From Heligmosomoides polygyrus polygyrus (taxonomy: Eukaryota; Nematoda; Chromadorea; Rhabditida; Heligmosomidae), in NCBI GenBank assembly GCA_947396885.1, contig OX377204.1, forward strand, positions 49,773,139 through 49,837,138: a DNA stretch of 64,000 nt, given 5' to 3'. Position numbers and translations under genes: made by a program. The notes beneath the pieces are model-generated. The model saw only the letters and a list, made by a program, of their open reading frames with translations. It was not told the DNA's origin and did no database searches. Shown piece by piece: positions 10,100 to 20,890 of this stretch. Position 1 is the stretch's first letter; the number at the start of each line of letters is the position of its first letter.

Positions 10100-10805
10100 G
10101 TTATTACGTTCTATTCGTTCGTTATTCGTTCATTCTAATTGGATTGTAAACGCTTATTCAATTGTCTTCCTAAATTCAATTCTCTCCATCCACAATTGTG
10201 GTTTTTTCAGTATTCTTTCTGTTCTCTAAGGAACATGCCTTCTAAATCGAGTTATTCGATTGTTCGTTTTTCGAAAACTACGAAAAATCAAGTTATTCGA
10301 ATGTTTGGCTTTCGAGAATTTCAAAAAATCGACTTATTCTATTGTTCGACTTTCGAAAAAATCGAAAAGCTCATCTTTAGGACAGACGGATTAATGTATT
10401 CATATGAAGAAGGGCTTGCCTGAGAATGCGCACAGGAGAGGGTCTGCTCTGTTCACAGCTGTTGTTACGGCTACTATGTAATTACAATACAGCCAAAGTC
10501 TTGAGGTCCCGAAGTGGTTTCCCTGTATCGCTGAGACTATATGACTTGCTTGTAAGCCATTACATATAAATTGTATGCAATGCCTATTGACTGAGGAAGT
10601 TATTTATTAGTCTGCGAAAGCATGGAAGCAAGTCGTTGAAAGGAAGGCTGCATATTTCAACATGAGCAGTCTTAAAGAACCTCAGCGATATCACGACTCA
10701 ACGCATAATTATGTGAATAGAATAAATTTTATTAAAGCGATCTGCGGTCCTCCACTACGCATAATTTGCATTGCATATTGCAATTTTTGGCTCCAAGAAA
10801 CTTAC
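10100..10805. other. No recognisable feature; probable intron of the aquaglyceroporin gene
   Basis: Sequence immediately downstream of the exon donor (GTAAGT read on the minus strand at 10805-10800). TTCGAA-rich words occur near 10250-10370. I found no further aquaporin exon here. Confidence 0.4.
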
Positions 10806-10905
10806 GTGAATACTTCTGATCCGTAGAGCATCCAAGCGAACAGTCTTGGTCCCAGGTCACGAGCAGGATTGATAGGATATCCGAGATTCAAACCGAGACA
10901 ACATC
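10806..10905 (-). CDS. Aquaglyceroporin exon with second NPA motif
   Basis: Aquaglyceroporins are six-helix membrane channels for water and glycerol with two half-helices carrying NPA motifs. This 100-nt exon encodes GCCLGLNLGYPINPARDLGP followed by RLFAWMLYGSEVFT when joined to the exon at 32342-32464. NPARD, with aspartate after the arginine, marks the glycerol-conducting branch. It is preceded by the acceptor TTGTCAG (10906-10912) and followed by the donor GTAAGT (10805-10800). It begins with two bases (GA) completing a codon opened by the upstream exon's final G. No stop interrupts it and there are no signs of decay. It is part of a host gene whose other exons lie outside or were not found. 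Its upstream partner is 21.4 kb away. Confidence 0.85.
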
Positions 10906-11475
10906 CTGACAATACTAGGCAGTTAACATTATGGGGCAAAATGGGTCAAAGTTGAAGAGAGCGTAGCTTTTAAGGCATTTAGTGCCTATTTGACAAGTAC
11001 GTCTGGCAGTTGCCCATATGACCTATACGCGATGTCCCGAAATAAATTCGGGCGTATTTTGAGTGCCTACAAAACTCTTAGGACTTCAGTAGAGATGTAT
11101 GACCTCTTGTATGCACTGTAAAAGAAGAAAAACTAGTGAGTAACATTCTCAACCCCTTGACGACCACGCGAGCCGATTCCGGCCCGTCGTTTTTCGGCCG
11201 CGGTTATAGAACCGTTCGCCGTGGCCCATTTCTAGCTTTTTCGTAGTTTACGAGTACTTGTTAGACATGCTGAATCCTAGCAATGCTTCTGCTCTGTAAT
11301 CCGGGAGTGATTCACTTCTCAGCATCGATGAGAACAAATACTCAACACTACACAATTATATTCAAACTTCACAAAAATGAAACAAACAGCTACTCACATC
11401 TTGCGAAAATGGTCATGCACAAAATAACTAGTCACATTTCTTGTAAAAATTTTAAAAACTATGTAGACAAAAATA

Positions 11476-12361
11476 TTAGGTTGGCAACTAATTTCGTGGA
11501 CTCTCAAGAATCTTCAGCAAAAGTATTTGTTAACAAAGAACTAATGACAATCTTTAATTAAAATAAGATCCCTCGGAACGCAGAAGTGCTTCCCATATAT
11601 CAGGTAGCTGGTCTATCCCACGGCCATAGAGTTATTGTGCTTTTAAGGCCAAGAATCTTTGGAGGTGCATTTTGACCCGGTCCACATTATTAAATCGTCT
11701 TCCAACCAAGAAGTACTACACCGAACTAAAAATGTGGTAGTCACTCGGCGCAAGGTCTGTGCTGTAAAGTGGATGAGTTTGACGCTTCCAGTCAAGGTCT
11801 TGTATTTTTTGAGACGTCGGGTTCGCTACGTTCCCTCCCTTTGGTGGTGTCAAGAAGGTATTAACTTCCGGGAGCTCGTCAAGAACGGTTCCAGCATTAA
11901 TGCTGTAATCTACGCTTCTCAACCTGGCCGCGCGCAGGCCGAACTCCGCTGGAATCGGTCCAGACAGATTTTCAGGAGCGGAATTATCTATCAGCAAGAT
12001 AACGCCAGATCACACGTCGCGAATCGGAAGCTTCAAAAAATCGAAGACCTTAGCTGGGAGCGTCTAACTCACCCACCTTACAGCACACGTTGTGCGCCAA
12101 ATGACTAGCACCTTTATGGCACGCTGCAGGACTTCTTGGTTGGAGGACGATTTATTAATGTGGACCATGTCAAAATGCACCTCCAAGGATTGTTGGCTTC
12201 AAAAGCACAAGAATTCTACAGCTGTGGGATGGGCTGATAAATGGGAAACAGTCCCGCGTTCCAATAGATTTTACTTTGATTAAAGACTGTTATTTGTTAA
12301 TTGTTTATTAACACTTTTGTTGAAGGCGCTTGAGAGTCCACGAAATTAGTTGCCAACCTAA
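11476..12361. mobile_element. Palindromic (inverted-duplicate) mariner element
   Basis: The TIRs begin TTAGGTTGGCAACTAATTTCGTGG-like at both ends and TA flanks both sides (11474-11475, 12362-12363), diagnostic of mariner. The right half encodes, on the plus strand, the transposase C-terminal part: QQDNARSHVANRKLQKIEDL, then a THPPYS-like motif. The left half (about 11850 down to 11545) encodes the same C-terminal region on the minus strand (LDWKRQTHPLYSTDLAPSDYH). The element is thus two 3' halves head to head. There is no intact catalytic domain. Several stops are present. Confidence 0.85.
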
Positions 12362-12475
12362 TATATCAAGCTCTTGCTACATCGTGTGGTCACCTTCTTT
12401 GCACGATTCATAGCGATGGTGCGCCTTTTTTCTTTGTCGACTTTCTTACAGTAGTAAATAACGTAGCAGAACGCA

Positions 12476-12541
12476 AGAAAAGGTTCGAAAGCAGAACGTA
12501 GAAGTAATAAATCTTCTACGTTCTGCTTTCGAACCTTTTCT
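12476..12541. repeat. 29-bp perfect inverted repeat
   Basis: The 29-nt arm at 12476-12504 (core GGTTCGAAAGCAGAACGTAG) is exactly inverted at 12513-12541 around an 8-base spacer. It would form a stable hairpin if transcribed, and it lies in the intron of the aquaglyceroporin gene. No family is recognised. Confidence 0.85.
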
Positions 12542-12601
12542 GGCCATCTGCAATATTTCGCTAACCCTTGGAGAGGGAGCTTCATTTGGAATATCGTGAA
12601 G

Positions 12602-12699
12602 TAGTGATTCCAGGAGATTCGTGCGTCCGCGCGGTTCCGGGGCACAGATCCACGCGCCAGACGCACGATTTGCTGCGCGGAACTGCACTGGAATCACTA
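12602..12699. mobile_element. 98-bp palindromic MITE
   Basis: TAGTGATTCCAG at 12602 is inverted at 12688-12699, with further inverted GTGCGTC/GACGCAC parts inside. A short direct repeat TTGGCTGCAGGCACTTT-like follows at 12700-12750. No family is recognised. Confidence 0.55.
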
Positions 12700-13209
12700 G
12701 GCTGCAGGCACTTTGTTGTTTCACAATCACTTGGCTGCAGGCACTTTCAGCATCGGATGAACCCTAGAAATCTGCCATGGATGAGTTTGGCGAAGTGTTT
12801 GAAAATATGGTAATCTGTTGGCGACAAGTTTGTAGAGTTCGCTGAATGAGACAGTTTTTATAGCTTAGGTTGCTGAACTTCCGGGTCGCTTTTCTTAATA
12901 GGTGAGATGCACTACCGAAGAGGGGTCACACCTTCCCTGTTGGCCACCACTGGGTTTGCGCGCCCCAGTTTCGATTCATGTGTCGATTTATCGATGTCGA
13001 GCCGGTACGTATTCATGTGTCGCATTGCCCGGATCGTGAATTCGCTGATGAGATCTGATGGCGCTTGAGCATCCCTTGAACGTACAATTTATGAGATAGC
13101 CGCTGATCTAAATACGTTCTTCATCTTTGCAGGTTTCTCGAATACTTGATGTCGGTTGTCAGGGACACCTAAAGTCCTTCTGCTTCTCGCAAGCAGTTTC
13201 GAGGATCTA

Positions 13210-14470
13210 TTCGACCGGTGACTTCAGGTGGGCGTCGTCAAGCTTAGGGATACGACCTCGACACGATTCATCCTGAAGGCTTGTACCTTCGGATCAAAAT
13301 TTTTGAAACTGAAGGTGAGCGAATTGAGAAGACATCTGGTCCCCACTTTTCCAAAGTAACCAAAGTTTTCATTGTCGACGTACGGAGACAGCTTTCGCCT
13401 TGCTCGTTCCACTCCAAACCATGGGTTCCGTTGTGAAGTTCTTCCAGCGACCTTCGTGCCCGACATCGGCATTGAAGTCGCCGACGATCACCTTGTAGAA
13501 GGTGTGATCTTCCTTATACAACTTCTGAAGCTCCACGTAAAGGCTTCGACGTCTTTGTCGTCGTAGTCGGATGTTGGGGCATACGTGACGTACACAGTCG
13601 AAGCTGGTACGGCTCCACATCGCTTCAGTCGCAGACGTCCGATTCGGGTTGTCAGAGACTCGTACGAATCGATGTTCATGGCCAAGGGCGTGTAGACGAG
13701 GACACCAACGCTGCCCACTCCCCTGCTGTCACATGTTTCGAGGAACAGTTCTTCTCCGGAGTCGTAGGCGGCGTATAGGGGGTGTTGCCTTCTCGTCTCG
13801 GTCAGTCCGATGACGTCGTGCTTGATCTTCCTGGCTTGCATCGCCAGGTTCAATCGCTGCGGAAATGGGGGCACTTTCGAGGTCAAGGGAAATGAGGCCC
13901 TTTAGTGCTGCTGTGTTTGACTGGACACACGGGTAGCTAGTCAGACTCGTCGTGTGAGCGAAGAATTCGGGGACGATATAGAGATACAAGATATGGCCAC
14001 ACCCCTCGCAGAGAGCACACAATCTCCATCTCATCCCCCTTGCTCATCCATTCCTAACCCTCTAGGCTTCACCGAGAGTCTAGCGGCTGCCCTACGAAAC
14101 CTTTGAGATGCAAAACAAAATTTCCTGGTCCGCAGAACAGCGGTTGCAGCACCTGACGCCATGTCCCCAGCAAGAGGTGGGTGTACATCCTGTCGCGCTG
14201 CCCAGTGCATGCTTTTGGCCGATATAGTTACAATACGCACAGACGCGAACACATCCACGCACACTGTGCATGAACATGCCGCTCCCACACACAAGGAACG
14301 AGTCGACCCAACATAGCAGGAGCAAGTAGTCCATCCCCTGCATTCCACCTGCGTCTCTGGGCAGTACACGGTCGAATTTGTTTAGTGATGTACTCCCCTA
14401 TTCCCACCCGAAGACTGCTTACGTGGCCGGGACAAGTGGCTCGAGATTCCTTTTAACAAGAGAGCCCGAA
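13210..14470 (-). pseudogene. RTE relic R3: 5' untranslated region and endonuclease
   Basis: The minus strand encodes an RTE apurinic-type endonuclease: MQARKIKHDVIGLTETRRQH, then a GELFLETCDSRG-like part, VYVTYAPTSDYDDKDVEAF and VIVGDFNADVG-like. Frames shift near 13490 and 13370, and the copy ends at about 13210 before the RT. 13890-14470 is its 5' leader and matches the leaders of the RTE copies at 46000-46480 and 60490-60960. It lies head to head with R4. Confidence 0.8.
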
Positions 14471-14483
14471 GGCTCATTATTGA

Positions 14484-16690
14484 GGTAGACCATCCATGGA
14501 AGCTCACAGCTTGTCTCCCTCCCTACGATGGACCTGGGAATCCCCCGGTGGCCAGTTCCACAACGAGATTGACTACATCATCTTCAACCGCAGGTGTTAC
14601 CTGGCGGACGTCTTCGTCGTCCCCAAGTTCAACACGGGATCGGACCACCGCCTCTTCCGCGCGAGGTTCCGCTTTTCGCTTCAAGGTACAAAGGCCGAGA
14701 AGTTCAAGAAGAGGACTCTTGGGACCTCTACACCTCTCTTGCCAGCTTTTAGGAAGATATCGCCATGGACAACATTGACGAAGAATACGACGGCTTGGTG
14801 CATCATCTTCGCACAGTGCTAAGGGAGCCGAGAGCATGAAATCCATCAAGAGACTTCTGTCACCGGACATTCTTGAGCTGATACACCATCGTGGAGCAGC
14901 ACGAGCGTCAGGCAACTACCAACTGACGTCCAAGCTTGCGAAACTATGCAGAGCGGCGATAAAGGAGGATCTTAAAGAGGGAGCGGCGTAGGTGTTGGCT
15001 GAAGCTGCAGAGACAGGGTTGGACATCTGCACTGCCCGCCGGAACTTCGCCAACTTCAAGAAAAAGATGATCGCTCTCTGACGGCCTGAAGGAACCGTCA
15101 CCTCCTCCAGAAGAACCATGAAGAAGGTCATCCACGACTTCTGCTCCGGTCTCTTCGATAGCGATAGCCACGTCCACCTGCCCACATGCCATCTTCCGCA
15201 GAGTGGATGCGTCGTTCCTTCTTTTCTCCTTTCCGAAATCTGACACGCCATCTTGTCGGTGAGAGAACGTTCAGCACCCGGTCCCGAAAGGATCAGACCA
15301 TATTTCTGAGAGGATCCACCATGATAAACCGCATGCGCACCATCACGAAGTTCGCCGAAGTATCGCGTTAGTACAAGTTGCCGCTGTGCCTTACGTTCAT
15401 AGACTAGGAGCCGGATTCGTCAACGACTTACAGATTTAACGGAGGAACCGCAGCCAAATTCCCTGAAAAAAACGCGAACCAAAGCGGATTGTCAACAGGG
15501 GATATGGTGAAACGTTGGCGTTACCAGGAATATCGGCTGCAATTTCTCCGTTAAACCTCTGTAAGTCGTTAATGAATCTGGCCCCTGAAGGAGGCATTTG
15601 ACTCTGTCGAAACTGAAGCGGTTATCGAAGCGCTGCTCACTCAGGGCGTTCCTACTGAGTACATCAGAGTACTTCGAAAGCTGTGCAGTGGATTCACGAC
15701 CAGGATCTCTCCATTCTACAGCGACGTCGTCATCGGCGTGAAGAGAGGAGTTCGGAGGGGATACCATATCCCCGAAGCTCTTCAGCGCCACTTTCGAAGA
15801 CATCATACGCAAACAAGAATGGGAGGACGTGGGAGACCGGCAGCTGCACCATCTTCGCTTCGCCAACAACATCGTGCTCATAACACCGAGCACCAGCCAG
15901 GCGGTGCGAATGCTGGCCGACTTCGATCGTGTATGTGGGAACGTTGGACTGCAGCTGAATCTTACGAAGACGATGTTCATGAGGAACGGATGGGTTTCTG
16001 ATGCCCCATTCTCGCTCAACGGAACGAACATCTCCGAATGCTCCAGCTATGTGTATCTGGGCCGCGAAGTCAATATGGCCAACGACCTAGCGCCAGAGCT
16101 GAGGAGGAGGAAACAATTGGCTTAGAGAGCTCTCAAAAGCGTCGAAGAAGCCATGAAGAAGACGAAGACCGTCCGACCCCGTGCCCACCTATTCGACTCC
16201 ACCGTTTTTCCTGCCTTAACATATGCCTCAGAGACCTGGGCTATACGAAAGCAGGATGAACACGCAATCGGCGTCGCGCAGCGTGGAATCGAGAGGACGA
16301 TGCTCGGAGTGACACGACTCACGCAAGTAGAGAAGGCCTCCGGGTTCCGAGCTTCGCCTACGTTCGAAGATCAGGGGCGCTGTCGCGTGGGTCAAGTTGT
16401 CGAAAATTAGGTGGGCCGGCCACGTAATGCGCTTCGCAGACACCCTCTGGATGAGAGCAGCAACTGGATTCCACGGGATATCAAGAGAACATCATACGCT
16501 CACTAACGCGTTGGTAGGACCTCTTCGTGAATCGCAATCTCGGAACGATATGACGCTCTTCGTGTCTTTCGAGCGAGGAGGATCCATTGGAGCACTCTGG
16601 CGCGCGACAGGGACGAATGGAGAAGTATGGCCCCCGTTCGAAAAACTCGGTGATCAACGCACGACAGGTGGTACAGGTAATTTCCATTTT
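14484..16690 (+). pseudogene. RTE relic R4: endonuclease C-terminus through RT to 3' end
   Basis: The plus strand begins in the endonuclease (TIHG, then a WESPGGQFHNEIDYIIFNRR stretch and SDHRLF) and continues through the linker (14830-15240) and RT motifs (LCLTFID, split by MITE M2, then LKEAFDSVETEAVIEAL). Next come LHHLRFANNIVLITPS in place of FADDIVLI, LNGTNISECSSYVYLGREVN, SETWAIRKQDEH and IRWAGHVMRFADTLW. The catalytic aspartates of the YADD-type box are replaced (FANN), and frameshifts and stops are frequent, so the copy is inactive. It ends near 16690. Confidence 0.85.
15408..15584. mobile_element. MITE M2, palindrome inserted in RTE relic R4
   Basis: Same family as M1: GAGCCGGATTCGTCAACGAC at the left and the inverse ending CTGGCCC at the right. 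The right flank is CTG (15585-15587) and the left flank TAG (15405-15407), probably a decayed CTG. Excision in silico restores the RTE codons FID-LKEAFDSVE. Like M1, this copy landed in an RTE element. Confidence 0.8.
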
Positions 16691-17566
16691 CATTTTGATC
16701 ACATTTTCGTTCAAGCCTGAAGTGGTGAAGCAAAATGATGCGAATCCTTTGCTTAGAGATTATGGTTGGATATTCATCTTGAGAAACCCAAAACACTAAA
16801 GATCGTCAGAGACATTAAAGAACTAGCGATGGTTAGATAAGGTTGAGAGTGCTTTACAACAATACAAATACTGGATGAAGTAAAAAAGCAGTATGTCAAA
16901 AAGGGATGTGTTAAAGCGCAGCTCACTTACGTCTACTTTGTTACATGCACACAACCTTTACAAGGAAGTTCGCAAACAAAGAATGCACGAATTTTGTGAC
17001 TGCTAAACAATTAGTTTGAGCAACAGTTTCGATGGCCTGAGACAAATGGTGAAATTTTGAGTCGGATCTTTTGCTTCGAAGTGACAGTTCTGCGAAACAA
17101 TCAAAAAGCAGTGGAGGAGCCTTTGCCTGGGTGAGGCGGGAATGCGATATCGCGATTGGTTCATCAGGTCATCAGGTGCTTTCAACTATCTGACGTCGTG
17201 TTTTCTAAAATCTGGAGTCTGCTTCAGCTAAGAAGCCCCTTTCCAGGTGGGGTAGTAATGTGGCCTCCTTTACTTCAGGTTCATCAACGCTAGATCAAGG
17301 ACCAATACATCACTTGAGTACAACATTTTAAATAGATGATGACGTTTTCACAGTCAATCAAGTAAGCTTACAAGGGAACTATCTGAGCGGTACGTCGGAA
17401 TGGCAAGAACGAGTACTATAGGGAGAATCCCCGTCCTCCAAATAGTAAAACGACATGTTTTGTTTTTGCCGAATCCTCGGGCCAAACGAGTAGGAGGGTG
17501 TAATGGTTAAGGGTCCGCAGAGCGAGCTCTTCACGGCAGCGCAAGATCCCGGTCTCGTGGACTGGG

Positions 17567-17620
17567 TGGCGCAGTGGTAGGGGTACGCCTCATGTTCGTG
17601 AGGTCTAGGGTTCAGTTTCC
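17567..17620 (+). promoter_or_regulatory. tRNA-like box A/box B in left TIR of F1 copy 1
   Basis: TGGCGCAGTGG (17567-17577) fits box A and GGTTCAGTTTCC (17609-17620) approximates box B. Between them CCTCATGTTCGTGAGG can fold like an anticodon arm. TTTTTGCACTTTTACCAT follows, as in F2. The module is conserved in copy 2 at 46850-46905. Confidence 0.6.
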
Positions 17621-18061
17621 ATGCCACGTCGCGTTTTTGCACTTTTACCATAGTATCGGATTTCCATAGAGATTTCCATATCTGAACCTGTTTTTGGAGT
17701 TTGCTACGGTAAGATGTTTTTACTACTTATTATTTGTCGACATCTCGTAATTCACCAGTAATGTCCGAAATATGTCAAATGCGATTTTGTATGAAACTTT
17801 TACTCCAACAAATTGTTCTCGTTGTCAATGTAAGAAATTTCGACACAGGAACAACATGAAACAGCGGCAGAATGCCAGAAAAATGCTTCAAATGCCATTT
17901 ATTACTGTCGGTGAGGTGAGCGCCACCAGTGTACTCACAGTGTAGGAGGGGACCACATGATCTTCAACTTGACCTACCGCCTCGATCAATATTCTCGCCT
18001 CTGTTATGCTTACAAAGTCGCGCGGTCATAACAAGCTGCCGCCGCCAATACTGACTCTAGA

Positions 18062-18442
18062 ATGTCTGCTAACCCTCGAGTGATCATTAACCTACGGACA
18101 CTGAAGTGCGGATCTCCACTGGATGCTGTCCCTTCGAGAGACGATATGAAGCTGGCGGAAAGGATAGCAAGTATTCTACAGGACTTTGAATTGCGACAGC
18201 TGGAAATCGACGAAGTGAAGAAGTTGGAGGTAGTGAAAGAAGAGGACCAAGAGTTTCAACCAGAAGAGGATTGTGCCGGAGTCACGACACGACTAACCAG
18301 TGTAGGCACTATCACGGGAGGACAGATCGTTTCGGAGGAAAATGTCTGGCTACACTGCAGTTCTTATCCTATAAAGTTTGAGAACTGGTTGCTTCGAAAA
18401 CCCGAGTGGGATGGCATTCCCGGAAGACCTCGGCCCATGTGA
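18062..18442 (+). CDS. 126-codon ORF of TIR family F1, function unknown
   Basis: The frame starts MSANPRVIINLRTLKCGSPL, continues with DAVPSRDDMKLAERIASILQ, and has an acidic, coiled-coil-like stretch (residues about 45-75, rich in E, D, K, L). The homologous frame in F1 copy 2 (minus strand, 47380 to about 46985) keeps the same ATG and most residues up to the acidic region, with one TGA replacing a CGA arginine codon and a divergent C-terminus. Conservation between copies suggests this was once a protein-coding part of an autonomous element. I do not recognise a domain, and no DDE residues are visible. Confidence 0.55.
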   Translation: MSANPRVIINLRTLKCGSPLDAVPSRDDMKLAERIASILQDFELRQLEIDEVKKLEVVKEEDQEFQPEEDCAGVTTRLTSVGTITGGQIVSEENVWLHCSSYPIKFENWLLRKPEWDGIPGRPRPM

Positions 18443-18722
18443 TGAGTCAGGATGTGAAGAAACTGTAGTCCTCTTACGTTGCCTATACCGTGATCGGTCG
18501 TACTGTCTAATGCACGTTGTGCTTGTGTATCATTGGTAGTGAAGTTATTTCATAAATATTTCATTTGGCATATTTCGGGCATTGCTGGTGAATTACGAGA
18601 TGTCGACAAATAATAAGTAATAAAAACATCTTATCATGGCAAACTCCAAAAACAAGTTCAGATATGGAAATCTCTATGGAAACCCGACACTATGGCAAAA
18701 ATGCAAAAACGCAACGTAGCAT

Positions 18723-18776
18723 GGGAACCAAACCCCCGACCTCCCGAACTTGAGGCGTACCCCTACCACTGCGCCA
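18723..18776 (-). promoter_or_regulatory. tRNA-like box A/box B in right TIR of F1 copy 1
   Basis: The inverted counterpart: on the minus strand TGGCGCAGTGG (18766-18776) then GGTTTGGTTCCC (18723-18734), again pointing into the element. Confidence 0.6.
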
Positions 18777-19074
18777 CGCAGTACACGACACCGGAATCTT
18801 GCGCCGTCGTGATGAGCTCGCTCTGCGGACCCCTAACCATCACACCCTCCTACTCGTTTGCCTCAAGGATTTAGCAAAAACAAAACATTTTCAATTACTA
18901 TTTGGAGGACGGAGATTCTCCCTATAGTACTCGTTCTTGCCGTTCCGTTCAGACAGTTCCCTTGTTAGTTAACTCTACACTTTCAGGCATGTCCACGAAA
19001 TCAGAAAGGTGATGGAAGGACTCCTCATAAGATGGAGACGGTGTGCGGTGTGCGTATTTTAATCAAGCGGATAC

Positions 19075-19590
19075 AGAAGATGTTCAGGTGGCGATGTCTA
19101 TTCCTCCACGAGGTGCTCCTGCTGTTTCCAAACTACTTCTTCTTGCAGTGGGAGCTGAACACACTAGGACACTAGAAAGCGGGCGAAAGGTCCATGTGAC
19201 ACACCGACCTACGAATACGCGATATCGCATCACATGGTTGGATGTGCTAAATGTTTTGCGAGATAATGCTACAGCCAACGCACACTCGCAAAGTCCGCCT
19301 CCAAGTATGACTGACCTGAGACGCGGACGGCTTCAGGGGGAGGGGCCCAAGCTAGTCCAAAAGTCCTGCAGCAAGACCAGCATGAAACGGTGAACCTGGG
19401 CACCTGTGGGGACGCTGACGCTCCTGTGAGTCGGCAGAGGTACCGGAGCGAAGAAAGGCCGACTTCTGTAGGTGCAAGAGACCAGGTGGTCCTGTAACAA
19501 GCCAAGGAACATAGGCTGAGGCTTTAAGGCCGCGCTGTGCGGAAGACCCAGGGCTACGAGCGGAGTTGGCATAATCGTCTCCCAACGGTG
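19075..19590 (+). pseudogene. RTE-2 relic, 5' leader and endonuclease start
   Basis: The sequence parallels 34640-35150: the ATTCCTCCACGAGGTGCTCC leader, a GGAC(A)CTAGAAAGC part, and then endonuclease phrases such as KKGRLL-VQETRWSC and GFKAALCGRPRATSGVGIIV across frames. It stops near 19590 at a G-run. RTE-2 is a second RTE lineage distinct from R1-R4. Confidence 0.65.
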
Positions 19591-19726
19591 CCGAGACGGG
19601 GGGGGGGGTCCAATATAGCTCCAACGCTGCGCGAACTCTCCCTGACGTCCTGACGTCGCGCGCAATGCGCGACGAAATTGGAAGAGTTGTCGCGGTCCGA
19701 CTGCTTCCGACAGCAACGACTAGTAA

Positions 19727-20005
19727 AGCCGCGTGCACACTTTGCAGCGAGCAGCGGGCAGTGGGCGGAGCTGTTCTCGCACACTGCGGCACTGTTGAAC
19801 TGTGCCGCGGTCGCACGCAGCGACAGTGAGGAATGCCCGGGTCATTCCTCGCTGCCACTACCGCTGCGGCCGCTGCCGGCAGCACTGCGGCAGCGAAAGT
19901 GTGCACACCCCTTCACTGCGGCCTCCGCTGCGGCAGTGTGACTCCGCCCCTCGTGCTATGCTTCAGCGTGGCGCCGCACTGCCGCAGCGGAGTGTGCACG
20001 CGGCT
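19727..20005. mobile_element. Harbinger-type MITE H1 (279 bp)
   Basis: The tips AGCCGCGTGCACACT and the exact inverse AGTGTGCACGCGGCT are flanked by TAA at 19724-19726 and 20006-20008. The interior is rich in GCAGCG/CGCTGC. It is the first of three abutting elements. Confidence 0.8.
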
Positions 20006-20008
20006 TAA

Positions 20009-20887
20009 AGCCCCTTTCATACTCGTGGCGGCGGCGGCGGCGGCGGCGGCCCAATGGTTTAGCATAGGAAGGCGGCGGCGATGACGTGCCCGAGCGGCGG
20101 CCACGGCGGTGGAGGGGTTTTCATACTGGCAGCGGCGACGTCGCCGCGGCCACGCCCCGCCACGCCCCTGGCGGCGCCGCCGCCGGGGCCGCTGCCCGAG
20201 ATGGCTGGGGCCATTTCGGGCGGCGGCCACGAGGGGCAGCGAGAGCGGCGGCACATCGAGACGTGGAGTGTGCTGTCCTGTGTGCGCGCTGCGGACAACG
20301 CTCAGCCTCCACGTCAGGCAAGGGAATTGTCATCAAAAGTGATCTTCCTCTCCTCACCACTTCGTTGCAGCCCTCTCGTCGACCGTCCAGCGACGTAGGT
20401 AAGTATCATTATGCAATAGTTTAGGTTTTTAATTATTACAATTGATGGAAAATGGTAGTAATGCAGTAAATAAAAAAAATGAGTAGTGAGTAAATAAAAA
20501 TTGTGTTAACAGTAAACGTTTGGAGTAGTGAGACGTAAACGACATATCCTTTAGCACCAAAAGTTCATACATGCAGCATTTATACTACACAGGAACATAA
20601 TGTCGTCTCTACGGCACACCGGAACGGATGAGATGAAAGATTCCATTCTAGGCTTGAAGAGGACCCCATGGTAATTCCCATTTCCACAACGAAAAAAGAC
20701 AAGGCAAGCATCAAGTATTGCGTTGCCCCATTACGAGACCGCTGCGCGTACGCGCGCGCCAAACGCAATTAGCGCTGGCGGCGGCCGCCGCCACCCCTAG
20801 GCGGCGAGAACGGACACCGCCTCTCCACCTGCCGCTGAAGCGGCGGCCGCCGCCGCCGCCGCCCCTCGGACGAGTATGAAAGGGGCT
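20009..20887. mobile_element. Harbinger-type element H2 (879 bp)
   Basis: The tips AGCCCCTTTCATACTCG and the inverse CGAGTATGAAAGGGGCT are flanked by TAA on both sides (20006-20008 and 20888-20890), each shared with a neighbour. Subterminal GGCGGC/GCCGCC arrays form inverted arms. Open frames on both strands over 19900-20420 are by-products of GC-rich repeats. Confidence 0.8.
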
Positions 20888-20890
20888 TAA

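Larger units (their letters stand above)
17370..18965. mobile_element. Long-TIR DNA element, family F1 copy 1
   Basis: The ends are ACAAGGGAACT...AGTTCCCTTGT with inverted repeats of about 415-425 bp (17370-17795 and 18553-18965). Both TIRs include a tRNA-like module and the phrase TAGGAGGGTGT(G/A)ATGGTTA. The roughly 750-bp centre carries a 126-codon ORF. No target duplication was resolved: flanks are GTAAGCTT and TAGTTAAC. The tips align with F2 (ACCAGGATACTATC) and F3, so the three families look related. Copy 2 lies at 46663-58032. Confidence 0.85.

Noticed and set aside
13041..13070. Second hammerhead core (CTGATGA)
   Set aside because: No GAAA partner or stem II follows at the required spacing.
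17362..18973. An 8- or 9-bp target duplication for F1 copy 1
   Set aside because: The flanks GTAAGCTT and TAGTTAAC do not match; at best a TTA triplet is shared, which is not enough to claim.
19900..20420. Several overlapping ORFs over 70 codons
   Set aside because: They are by-products of GGCGGC/GCCGCC repeats in the arms of Harbinger-type elements H1 and H2.
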